The notes below the pieces were generated by a model. The model was not told the DNA's origin and did not search any database. It saw nothing but the letters and a program-made list of their open reading frames with translations. A program made the position numbers and the translations under genes. This document shows positions 1 to 5,755 of a stretch of DNA of 45,366 nucleotides, one piece after another. Origin of the DNA: PVC group bacterium (GTDB lineage: Bacteria > Verrucomicrobiota > Kiritimatiellia > CAIKKV01); assembly GCA_945898015.1 (NCBI GenBank), contig CAMDGM010000027.1:1-45366 (forward strand), in the 5' to 3' direction. Position 1 is the stretch's first letter, and each line of letters starts with the position of its first letter.

Positions 1-115
1 AGCTGTTTGGCCCATTCTCGGATCGCAAGGGAGCGGGGCCTCTCGCAGGCATGCCGCCCAAAAGGGTACACCGTGAAAGGAGGTGGACACACAGACAACT
101 ATCGCTTATTTTACC

Positions 116-195
116 CCGGAACCTGTCCAAGGGATGGGGGGAAGCTCACATGCTATCGCCGCTGGCGCGGCTCAGGCCCATCCTGGTCGTTCGAG
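116..195 (+). repeat. Degenerate attC-like site A
   Basis: The R'' candidate is CCGGAAC at 116-122 and the R' box is GTTCGAG at 189-195. Between them GGATGGG pairs with CCCATCC, and the apex is the shared hairpin core TATCGCCGCTGGCGCGGCTC (154-173; stem GCCGC/GCGGC). The next gene starts 13 bases after the R' box. The R'' box fits poorly, so this may be a decayed or chimeric site. Confidence 0.4.
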
Positions 196-207
196 ATAAA
201 GCATAAT

Positions 208-399
208 ATGAATCTTGGATTTATACTCGGATGCGGTTTGATTTTATGGGGATTCTTGGATATATATACCGGAAAGAGTTTGTTCATCCATTTGCCTTTC
301 GGGTCCGCTGAATATGAGCAAGGCGACGACGGATGGATCTATTGGCTTATTGTTGCAGGAAAATTAATCGGAGGGCTCCGATTGATCAATTGCTTTTGA
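208..399 (+). CDS. Cassette-borne small membrane protein (63 aa)
   Basis: I do not recognise this protein. It has two hydrophobic stretches, one near residues 4-20 (GFILGCGLILWGF) and one near residues 43-58 (WIYWLIVAGKLIGG), separated by a short polar loop, so a two-pass inner-membrane protein is likely. The frame stays open upstream through attC-like site A, but ATG 208 is preferred: it lies just inside the cassette boundary, and the upstream translation looks like read-through of the attC hairpin. No clear Shine-Dalgarno sequence precedes it. The stop falls 25 bases before the next attC site, the usual cassette arrangement. Function unknown. Confidence 0.5.
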   Translation: MNLGFILGCGLILWGFLDIYTGKSLFIHLPFGSAEYEQGDDGWIYWLIVAGKLIGGLRLINCF

Positions 400-423
400 G
401 AAATCAAATAACAAAATGATGGT

Positions 424-486
424 CTCGAACCAGCCGTTCCGGCGTATCGCCGCTGGCGCGGCTCAGGCGCACGACATGCGTTGGAT
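424..486 (+). repeat. attC-like site B
   Basis: The R'' box is CTCGAAC (424-430) and the R' box is GTTGGAT (480-486), a full match to GTTRRRY. The central hairpin is TATCGCCGCTGGCGCGGCTC (445-464). The outer L arms pair only partly. TCTCGAAC at 423-430 is the exact reverse complement of GTTCGAGA at 189-196, as expected if both ends belong to one cassette. Confidence 0.6.
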
Positions 487-496
487 CGAACAGGAC

Positions 497-1675
497 ATGG
501 ACACAAAGATAACAACATCCAGAGAGAGAATGCAGAAGGTTCTCACAGGGAATCTTCCCGATCGGGTTCCATTCTTCCCCACAATCTACACAGATCATGC
601 TTGCGTAGCCTGCGGTCGGCGGTTCGAGGAAGCCCTCGCGAATCCGGCACTGGGACAGGATTGCATGCTTGGTGCCGCAGTTCGATACGGTGCCGACGCA
701 GTGCGGTTCTGTATGGGCCCTCCGGCTGCCTGGTACAGGGCCAGCGTAGTTCGCGAAGAGGACGGGAAGGTCATACAATTCTCGCAGCGGACCGGCACGG
801 TCGAGGGACATTACGATGTCCAGGGTGGCGGCAAGTTCCGCCCGGTGGAACCGACATCCTCAATCCGCTCGCCGGCGGATGTCAGAGCGATAGGCGTCCC
901 CACGGCGGACGAGTATATTCAGCAGGGCTGTTTTGAGGATGTCACGCGCTGCGCAAGGGATGCCCATGAAAAAGGGCTGTTTGTGGTCGGCATGTGTTCT
1001 TCGCAGACGATCAACTTCATGGTCGAGCAAGTGGGGAGCGCGGAGCATGCGTTGTTGCTCTTCTATGACGACCCTGTCCTGGCCTGTGCGCTGATCGACA
1101 AGGCCGTGGCCATCTCAATCGAGAAGGGCAGAGCCTTTGTTCGAGCCGGCGTGGACTGCCTGTATATCGGTGACTCCTACGCCTCAGCCAGCGTCATCTC
1201 GCCGGATGTCTACCGCCGTTTCTGTGCACCCGCTTACGCCGAGGTAGCCCGTGAATTTCACCACCTGGGTGTGTTCTGCTATAAGCATTGTTGTGGGAAT
1301 TATGATCCGCTTCTCGATGACTTAGTCAGCGTCGGTGTGGATGCAATGGACGGAATAGACCCTGAAAGCGGCATGAGCGTCAGGCGCACGAAGGAGAAGA
1401 TTGGTGACAAGCTCACGCTTATGGGCGGGCTGAGTTGTTTGACGCTTCTGCAGGGGACGCCGGAAAGGGTCTACCGCGAAGCTACACGGTGTGTCACAGA
1501 CGGCAAGCCGAGCGGACGGTACGTTCTGGGCAGCGCCTGCGCCGTGCCCAGGTTCACGCCACCCGACAACCTGATGATCGCAAGGCGGGCAGCCATCGAA
1601 CATGGATCCTACGAGGACAGGCCGCGACAATGCGGGACCCGATCCACCCAGACGGCTGCAGACGGCGGCAAATAG
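497..1675 (+). CDS. Uroporphyrinogen decarboxylase-family protein (MtaA/corrinoid methyltransferase-like)
   Basis: A 392-residue UROD-fold protein. The N-terminus has the family pattern around residues 7-24 (SRERM..VLTGNLPDRVPF). The motif KHCCGN near residue 265 and GSACAVPRFTPPDN near residue 350 match the HxCG and C-terminal Cys zinc ligands of the MtaA/CmuA branch, which moves methyl groups to or from corrinoid cofactors; they do not suggest true heme-pathway HemE. Methyltransferase function is inferred from these motifs. ATG 497 is chosen over ATG 416 because the earlier start would translate the attC hairpin, and 497 lies 16 bases inside the cassette boundary. The next gene is a broken alcohol dehydrogenase; UROD-like genes and dehydrogenases are often neighbours in catabolic loci, so the two may have travelled together. 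Confidence 0.82.
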   Translation: MDTKITTSRERMQKVLTGNLPDRVPFFPTIYTDHACVACGRRFEEALANPALGQDCMLGAAVRYGADAVRFCMGPPAAWYRASVVREEDGKVIQFSQRTGTVEGHYDVQGGGKFRPVEPTSSIRSPADVRAIGVPTADEYIQQGCFEDVTRCARDAHEKGLFVVGMCSSQTINFMVEQVGSAEHALLLFYDDPVLACALIDKAVAISIEKGRAFVRAGVDCLYIGDSYASASVISPDVYRRFCAPAYAEVAREFHHLGVFCYKHCCGNYDPLLDDLVSVGVDAMDGIDPESGMSVRRTKEKIGDKLTLMGGLSCLTLLQGTPERVYREATRCVTDGKPSGRYVLGSACAVPRFTPPDNLMIARRAAIEHGSYEDRPRQCGTRSTQTAADGGK

Positions 1676-1692
1676 CCGCGCCTGATCCGCCA

Positions 1693-1756
1693 CGTTCCCG
1701 CGGCGAAGCGCCGCGGGAACGCTGAGTTGCCCGACCCCGTCAACTCCGCGTTGGAC
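1693..1756 (+). repeat. Perfect 13-bp palindrome with attC-type R' box (site C)
   Basis: CGTTCCCGCGGCG (1693-1705) and CGCCGCGGGAACG (1709-1721) form a perfect stem around an AAG loop. Downstream, GAGTTG and CAACTC can form a second small hairpin, followed by GTTGGAC (1750-1756), a full match to the R' consensus. No good R'' box precedes it; CGATCCACC at 1640-1648 is one base from the R'' predicted by the cassette's own boundary. There is no T-tract, so a terminator is less likely. Confidence 0.4.
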
Positions 1757-1811
1757 ACACAAGATAGCAGGATCGGACATTCCTATCGCAATAGAGGAGA
1801 CGCCTTATACG

Positions 1812-2513
1812 TGGTGCCCGAAACTCAGGTTCTATGGGAGCATGCACGCGGAGCGTTTTCTGGCCGCCGCCAACGCCTGCCATCCACTGCCCGCCGATGT
1901 CGCATGGGAAGCGGGTGTATTGCTTACAGGCGATGGGCTGGGCGTGCCTTATCATACGTCCACCAAGATCGCGTCGCCGGGTATACAGACCGTGGCCATA
2001 TTCGGAGTGGGTCCCATTGGACTGGGCAATGTGCTTATGCAGGCACACCTGGGTCGTTGCGTGATTGCCGTGGATGTTTCCGCAACACGGTTGGCGATAG
2101 CGAAGAATCTGGGAGCCAGCGACATTGTGAATGCGAAGGAAGTCGACTCCGTTGCGCAAGTGCGCGACTTGACCGCCGGCGCCGGCGCAGACGCCTGCAT
2201 CGAAGCCGCCGGGCGCCCGGAAACAGCCCTGGCATGTTTTGCCGCCGGGCGCACCGCCGGTACGGTTGTTTTCAACGGCGAACAAGGGGCACTCCCCATT
2301 TCTCCCAGCGGCCAGTTTATTCGCCGCGACATCACGGCAGTCGGAGCATGGCTCTACCATTTCTCCGAATTTGGCCCGATGCTGGATCTCTATCGCAACG
2401 GGTTACGGGTTCTTGACCTGATCTCGCATCGCTACCCCATCGCGGATGCTGAGGCCGCATTTGAGAAGTTCGCTTCTGGCCAATCCGCCAAAGTTCTACT
2501 TGATTACCAATAG
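1812..2513 (+). pseudogene. Zinc-type alcohol dehydrogenase, 3' fragment (cassette cargo)
   Basis: The reading frame matches the medium-chain dehydrogenase family from the end of the GroES-like domain onward. It has a Cys near the structural-zinc loop, the KLRFYGSMH segment, then a Rossmann domain with GVGPIGLGN and the family's C-terminal half. About the first 90-100 residues, including the catalytic-zinc ligands, are missing, and the segment after YGSMH looks shortened. The first ATG in frame is at 1842, inside the homologous region, so no intact start exists. The cassette boundary GTTGGACAC (1750-1758) lies just upstream and attC site D directly follows the stop, so the fragment appears to have been captured as a cassette. 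It is probably not a working dehydrogenase. Confidence 0.78.
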
Positions 2514-2517
2514 GCGT

Positions 2518-2593
2518 GTCCAACAACGTGCGGCACCGCTACCGAGTGACCCGCCGCCGGGTCACTCGGAGGGTGCGAACCACGTTGTTCGGG
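2518..2593 (+). repeat. attC site D
   Basis: R'' is GTCCAAC (2518-2524) and R' is GTTCGGG (2587-2593). AACGTG (2525-2530) pairs with CACGTT (2581-2586), GCACC pairs with GGTGC, and the apex is a perfect 12-bp stem (2542-2553 with 2558-2569) around a CCGC loop. It begins 4 bases after the dehydrogenase stop. GTGTCCAAC (2516-2524) is the exact reverse complement of GTTGGACAC at 1750-1758, identifying both ends of one cassette. Confidence 0.78.
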
Positions 2594-2684
2594 ATGAACG
2601 ATAAACAGATGATTTACGTCGGGAGAAGAGTGAACTACGAAAATCGCGGAAGACACAAAAAAGAGAAGATGATCGAAGATCCAG

Positions 2685-2822
2685 ATGGCGCGCTTCGCGC
2701 CACTCTATATTTCGCGCAATTCACTTTCAAGAATTCAGTTCTGGGGAGCGATCATCTTCGCGCTGATACTCGCAGGAGCGTTATCAATCCCGTATCTTCT
2801 CGGAGACATCATAAGGAAATAG
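2685..2822 (+). CDS. Cassette-borne single-pass membrane peptide (45 aa)
   Basis: This short frame fills the cassette between attC sites D and E. The peptide has a basic N-terminus, one strong transmembrane segment around residues 20-38 (FWGAIIFALILAG followed by ALSIPYLL), and a short charged tail ending in IIRK. The stop codon TAG lies 2 bases before the R'' box of site E, the classic position for a cassette gene. There is no obvious Shine-Dalgarno sequence, and the start codon sits on the palindrome TGGCGCG-CTT-CGCGCCA (2686-2702). Function is unknown; toxin, regulator or stress peptide are all possible. Other frames over this stretch give no plausible protein. Confidence 0.5.
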   Translation: MARFAPLYISRNSLSRIQFWGAIIFALILAGALSIPYLLGDIIRK

Positions 2823-2824
2823 GC

Positions 2825-2887
2825 GCCCAACAAGAGGTATGAACGTTTGGCGCGAAGCGCGCCACATGTTCACCCTCATCGTTAAGG
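2825..2887 (+). repeat. attC site E
   Basis: R'' is GCCCAAC (2825-2831), a full consensus match, and R' is GTTAAGG (2881-2887). The arms pair as GAGG-TATGAAC with TGTTCA-CCCTC, and the apex is the perfect stem TGGCGCG/CGCGCCA (2848-2854 with 2858-2864) around AAG. The site starts 2 bases after the stop of the 45-aa gene. Confidence 0.8.
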
Positions 2888-2900
2888 ATAGATTAAATTG

Positions 2901-2929
2901 TTGCGAACACATTGCAAATCAAATACAAT
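2901..2929 (+). promoter_or_regulatory. Cassette-internal promoter of the RelB-YoeB pair
   Basis: TTGCGA (2901-2906) and TACAAT (2924-2929) are separated by exactly 17 bases and end 27 bases before the antitoxin start. TTGCA-type half sites flank the -10 box (ATTGCA at 2911-2916 on the 5' side and AATTGCA at 2927-2933), which could be an operator for autorepression by the antitoxin. Operator function is inferred. Confidence 0.62.
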
Positions 2930-2956
2930 TGCATTCACATAAATGGAGATACCGTC

Positions 2957-3214
2957 ATGAGCACAGCAACGTTACAAGTTCGGCTGGACAACCAGCTCAA
3001 AAAAGATGCGGATCGTTTTTTTCTGGCGGCGGGGTTGGATACCACGACCGCTGTCAGAATATTTCTACGGCAAGTTCTTGTCCGACGGGCAATTCCCTTT
3101 GACATTATTGCCGACGATCCATTTTATGCGCCCGCCAATCAGAAGGTGCTTAAGAAATCCATTCGTCATCTGGAGTCTGGGAAAGGCACCCCCCACGCAC
3201 TAATCGAGAGCTAA
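2957..3214 (+). CDS. RelB/DinJ-family antitoxin
   Basis: An 85-residue protein with the RelB/DinJ layout. The N-terminal ribbon-helix-helix begins TLQVRLDNQLKKDADRFF, then AGLDTTTAVRIFLRQVL (second helix), then the family's IPFDI segment, and a polar C-terminal tail that would wrap the toxin. It is expected to neutralise the toxin encoded 3 bases downstream and repress its own promoter. ATG 2957 is chosen because GGAG lies 8 bases upstream; an in-frame ATG at 2912 would overlap the promoter. Antitoxins of this family normally pair with RelE or YafQ toxins, but the partner here is YoeB-like. The pair is the sole content of its cassette. Confidence 0.85.
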   Translation: MSTATLQVRLDNQLKKDADRFFLAAGLDTTTAVRIFLRQVLVRRAIPFDIIADDPFYAPANQKVLKKSIRHLESGKGTPHALIES

Positions 3215-3217
3215 CCC

Positions 3218-3478
3218 ATGAACAAAGTTTTTTCGGATGAGGGGTGGGCTGATTATGTTTACTGGCAAACCCAAGACAAGAAAACGCTCAAGCGAATCAA
3301 TGTCTTGCTGCAAGACATTGAGAGAAATGGGAATAAGGGGATTGGGAACCCGGAGTTACTCAAGGGATTGTCAGGGTACTGGAGCCGTCGCATAAACGAA
3401 AAAGATCGGCTGGTGTACAAGATTGACACTGGAGAATTATTGATTGCGCAGTGTCGCACGCATTACAGGGACCATTAA
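3218..3478 (+). CDS. yoeB: YoeB-family mRNA interferase toxin
   Basis: An 86-residue toxin of the RelE superfamily, Txe/YoeB branch. These toxins bind the ribosomal A site and cleave mRNA during translation. All expected catalytic positions are present: Glu46 in NPELLK, Arg64 in DRLVY, and His82-Tyr83 in the C-terminal CRTHY. The segments DYVYWQTQDKK near residue 12 and GYWSRRI near residue 53 are typical of YoeB. Length matches the family. It starts 3 bases after the antitoxin stop, so the two are co-transcribed. The stop is 6 bases before attC site F. Family identity is firm; only the pairing with a RelB-type antitoxin in place of YefM is uncommon. Confidence 0.93.
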   Translation: MNKVFSDEGWADYVYWQTQDKKTLKRINVLLQDIERNGNKGIGNPELLKGLSGYWSRRINEKDRLVYKIDTGELLIAQCRTHYRDH

Positions 3479-3484
3479 GAAATG

Positions 3485-3545
3485 GCCCAACAATTCGCTC
3501 AGCCTATCGCCGCTGGCGCGGCTCCGGCTGAGCACCACGTTCGGC
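3485..3545 (+). repeat. attC site F
   Basis: The clearest site in the window. R'' is GCCCAAC (3485-3491) and R' is GTTCGGC (3539-3545); the two are complementary except at one position. AATTC and ACCAC form the unpaired central spacer, GCTCAGCC pairs with GGCTGAGC, and the apex is the shared core TATCGCCGCTGGCGCGGCTC (3505-3524). It begins 6 bases after the YoeB stop. Confidence 0.9.
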
Positions 3546-3557
3546 GATAGGGATGTG

Positions 3558-3587
3558 TTGACCATACGCTTATCGATCTGGTATATG
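3558..3587 (+). promoter_or_regulatory. Cassette-internal promoter of VapBC
   Basis: TTGACC (3558-3563) and TATATG (3582-3587) are 18 bases apart. They begin 12 bases after attC site F and end 24 bases before vapB. AAGGAG at 3597-3602 is the ribosome binding site. The position supports independent expression of this cassette. Confidence 0.55.
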
Positions 3588-3611
3588 TAGCACTAAAAGG
3601 AGATCGATGAT

Positions 3612-3821
3612 ATGGACACGGTAACCGTATCTCCGAAATATCAGGTCGTGATTCCTCTTGCGGTTAGACAGCGGTCCCGCATCCGTGCCGGCGAACGCTT
3701 GCAGGTTATCAGCTTCGATGATCGCATCGAACTGATCCCGGTGCGTCCCATGCGCAGCATGCGGGGCTTTCTCAAGGGGCTTGATGCCCGCTTTGAGCGT
3801 GACGAGGCGGATCGGACATGA
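3612..3821 (+). CDS. vapB: VapB antitoxin (AbrB/MazE swapped-hairpin type)
   Basis: A 69-residue protein. Residues 1-45 match the AbrB/SpoVT DNA-binding fold: the start TVSPKYQVVIPLAVRQ is the classic first strand-loop-strand, followed by IRAGERLQVISFDDRIELIPV. The C-terminal part (MRGFLKGLDARF) would bind and block the toxin's active site. It should neutralise the PIN-domain nuclease encoded next and repress the shared promoter. ATG 3612 follows AAGGAG by 9 bases. Its stop overlaps the toxin start in ATGA, giving translational coupling. Confidence 0.88.
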   Translation: MDTVTVSPKYQVVIPLAVRQRSRIRAGERLQVISFDDRIELIPVRPMRSMRGFLKGLDARFERDEADRT

Positions 3822-4228
3822 ATGTTGTCGACACGTCAGGATGGATCGAGTTCTTGTTTGAAGGCCCCAGTGCCGACGTGTTTGCGCCCCTGGTCGAAGA
3901 CGTGGACAACCTTCTTGTTCCCGTGATTTGCTTGTATGAGGTTTTCAAAAAAGTGAATTCGGTTGCCGACGAGGCAAAGGCCCTGCAGGCAATTGGCCAG
4001 ATGAAACAAGGCCGGGTGATGGACGTCACGGACTCGATCGCGCTCCGTGCGGCTCTGATCAGTCTCAAACATCGTCTTCCCATGGCGGACAGCCTTATCT
4101 TGTCAACGGCTTGGTCGGAACAGGCCACGCTTTGGACGCAGGACGAACACTTCGCGGGGCTGCCGGGAGTCGAATTCAAGACCGCCCGAACCAAGGCATC
4201 CAACGTACGCGGTAAACCGCGCCGCTGA
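3818..4228 (+). CDS. vapC: VapC toxin, PIN-domain ribonuclease
   Basis: A 136-residue PIN-domain protein, the usual VapC length. VapC toxins are magnesium-dependent ribonucleases that often cut tRNA or rRNA. The four acidic metal ligands are visible: Asp5 in VVDTSGW, Glu41 in CLYEVFKK, Asp91 in LPMADSLI and Asp109 in WTQDEHF. The start overlaps the vapB stop by 4 bases. The last residues (NVRGKPRR) are basic and encoded within attC-like site G, so the original C-terminus may have been extended or altered by cassette joining. The active site is intact, so it is probably a functional toxin. Confidence 0.92.
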   Translation: MNVVDTSGWIEFLFEGPSADVFAPLVEDVDNLLVPVICLYEVFKKVNSVADEAKALQAIGQMKQGRVMDVTDSIALRAALISLKHRLPMADSLILSTAWSEQATLWTQDEHFAGLPGVEFKTARTKASNVRGKPRR

Positions 4229-4243
4229 TTTCTCCCGTTCGGC
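4198..4243 (+). repeat. Short attC-like site G
   Basis: ATCCAAC (4198-4204) fits R'' and GTTCGGC (4237-4243) is identical to the R' box of site F. Between them CGCGGT (4208-4213) pairs with ACCGCG (4216-4221). The total of 46 bases is shorter than normal attC sites and lacks paired L arms. It overlaps the end of vapC. It could be a deleted site marking the next cassette boundary. Confidence 0.4.
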
Positions 4244-4248
4244 AGGCA

Positions 4249-5506
4249 ATGGTGGGAATGGAAATGCTCAACAGGCTTCAAGGCGAGGGTGTTGCAAGGG
4301 CACGCAATGGGGACGTCGATCCTCGGGTGCGCACGTTTATGGCGCCGACCCGGATCGTGTGGGTCTCGGAAGACAGCGACCAGGCGTCGGTGGCCGACGC
4401 GGGCATTCTGCTAAAGGAAAGGCACGGCCAGGTTCCGGAAGGGATGTTCCTTGCGGGTTCCGGCTGTCGAATGGAGAACACGGGCGCGCCGGCATCGGTG
4501 CTGGTCGATTTCGGCATCGAATTGCATGGCGGTGTGCAATTGGCGTCGGGAGGTCCAAGCGGCAGGAACGTCAAGGTTCGTGTGCGGTTCGGTGAGTCGG
4601 TAGCCGAGGCCATGGCCGAGTTGGGCGAACGCGGGGCATGCAACGACCATGCGATTCGGGACGGTGTCATCGACTTGCCGTGGCTCGGGACGCGCGAAAT
4701 CGGCAACTCCGGGTTCCGCTTCGTCAGGGTGGATCTGGTTTCAGAAGGCGTGTTGAGCTTGGAGTCCCTCCGCGCGATTTCGCTGATGAGACCGATGCGG
4801 CAACTGGGTTCTTTCAGGTGCAATGACGAGCGTTTGAACCAGGTGTGGGCCACGGCCGCACACACCTTGCATCTGTGCTGCCAGGAGTACATCTGGGACG
4901 GGATCAAGCGCGACCGACTGGTCTGGACGGGCGACATGCATCCTGAAATGATGACGCTGATGGCGGTCTTCGGTCAGCAGCAGGTCCTGACCGACTCGCT
5001 CGACTACATGCGCGAGACAACACCCGCCGGCAACTGGATGAACGGCATGCCGCCGTACTCGCTTTGGTGGATCCGTTGTCAGCACGACTGGTACCGGTAT
5101 TCCGGCGATCTGGCGTATCTTCAGGCTCAGCATGCCTACCTCCATGCCTTGTTTGGAAACCTGGCGACGCATATCAATGAGAACCATCGTTGCACGCTGA
5201 AAGGCTTTCTCGATTGGCCGACCCAGCACAATCCCATGGCGCGGGAGGCGGGCATGCAGGCGTCTGTGCCATGGCTGGTCGTCTGGGCCCGCAGCCTGGC
5301 TGATTGCCCACGTATTGGGCATACAGGTTGCCGAAGTGGGCTGTAAGGTGGTGCGCGTGAAGCCTTTTCTCGGAGACCTGCAGTGGGCGGAAGGCTGCTT
5401 TCCAACACCCCGGGGTGTGATCAAAGTTCGACACGAGCGCCAGGTAGACGGCAGCATCGCCATGGATATATCGGTGCCGGATGGGGTGCAAGTGGCTCGA
5501 GAATGA
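4249..5506 (+). pseudogene. GH78 alpha-L-rhamnosidase, internally deleted and frameshifted
   Basis: The first frame (from ATG 4249) encodes an N-terminal beta-sandwich and then the start of the (alpha/alpha)6 catalytic domain, recognisable by SFRCNDERLNQVW, DGIKRDRLVWTGDMHPE and the WPTQHNP segment typical of GH78. At about 5262-5270 the homology jumps to another frame, beginning CHGWSSGPAAWLIAHVLGI and continuing into the C-terminal beta domain (VKPFLGDLQWAEG, TPRGVIKVRHERQ), ending at 5506. The part between, probably 150-200 residues and much of the active-site barrel, is missing. A single deletion that also changed frame explains this. Family members release L-rhamnose from plant or algal glycans. 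The remnant is unlikely to be active. Confidence 0.85.
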
Positions 5507-5634
5507 GTAATCCGACACGTGCCGCACGAGAGCAGCAACGTTAGCCGATGAAAACAGAATAATACCGGGGGGGGCCGGCCGGTAAACCCGCAGAAATTAA
5601 ACGGTTGTTTTTCGGATCCGCAAAAACGAAGATG

Positions 5635-5699
5635 GTGCGAATCAGGCAATCTTGCGTATCGCCGCGAGGCGCGGCTCACGCCGATTGGTAACGTTGGCG
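5635..5699 (+). repeat. Degenerate attC-like site H at the array edge
   Basis: A diverged copy of the shared hairpin core lies at 5657-5677 (CGCCGC-GAGG-CGCGGC). AATC-A-GGC upstream pairs with GCCGATT downstream, and GTTGGCG at 5693-5699 resembles an R' box. No clear R'' box is seen. The region 5507-5634 before it holds GTTAGCC (5540-5546) and an imperfect GTTTTT/AAAAAC inverted repeat but no gene I can support. Confidence 0.4.
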
Positions 5700-5755
5700 C
5701 GGAAGCGGTGCGGGCCTAGTCAGGGAGAAAAATTGCGTTTTAGGACGTGAGTGTT

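Larger units (their letters stand above)
116..5699 (+). mobile_element. Integron-type gene cassette array without visible integrase (CALIN-like)
   Basis: Several sites in this stretch have the attC layout: an R'' box near RYYYAAC, an imperfect stem interrupted by an unpaired spacer, a hairpin apex, and an R' box near GTTRRRY. All point the same way, and every gene here is on the plus strand and ends just before or inside such a site. Inferred cassettes are about 190-480 (63-aa membrane protein), 481-1750 (UROD-family enzyme), 1751-2587 (alcohol dehydrogenase fragment), 2588-2881 (45-aa membrane protein), 2882-3539 (RelB-YoeB), 3540-4237 (VapBC) and 4238 onward (GH78 fragment). Two toxin-antitoxin cassettes carry their own promoters, which is usual for large sedentary arrays. 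No tyrosine recombinase of the IntI type lies in the window; it may lie upstream or be absent. The sites at 116, 1693, 4198 and 5635 are degenerate, so the outer limits are uncertain. Confidence 0.75.

Noticed and set aside
416..496. Earlier start for the UROD-family gene at ATG 416
   Set aside because: It would translate the attC hairpin into a non-homologous N-terminus; ATG 497 fits both family and cassette border.
1693..1721. Rho-independent terminator after the UROD gene
   Set aside because: The stem is strong but no run of T follows it.
5507..5634. A further attC site ending at GTTAGCC (5540-5546)
   Set aside because: Only about 35 bases separate it from any R''-like sequence and no arms pair beyond CGTGC/GCACG.
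1..5700. Integron integrase or transposase
   Set aside because: No frame in the window carries tyrosine recombinase R-H-R-Y motifs or transposase motifs.
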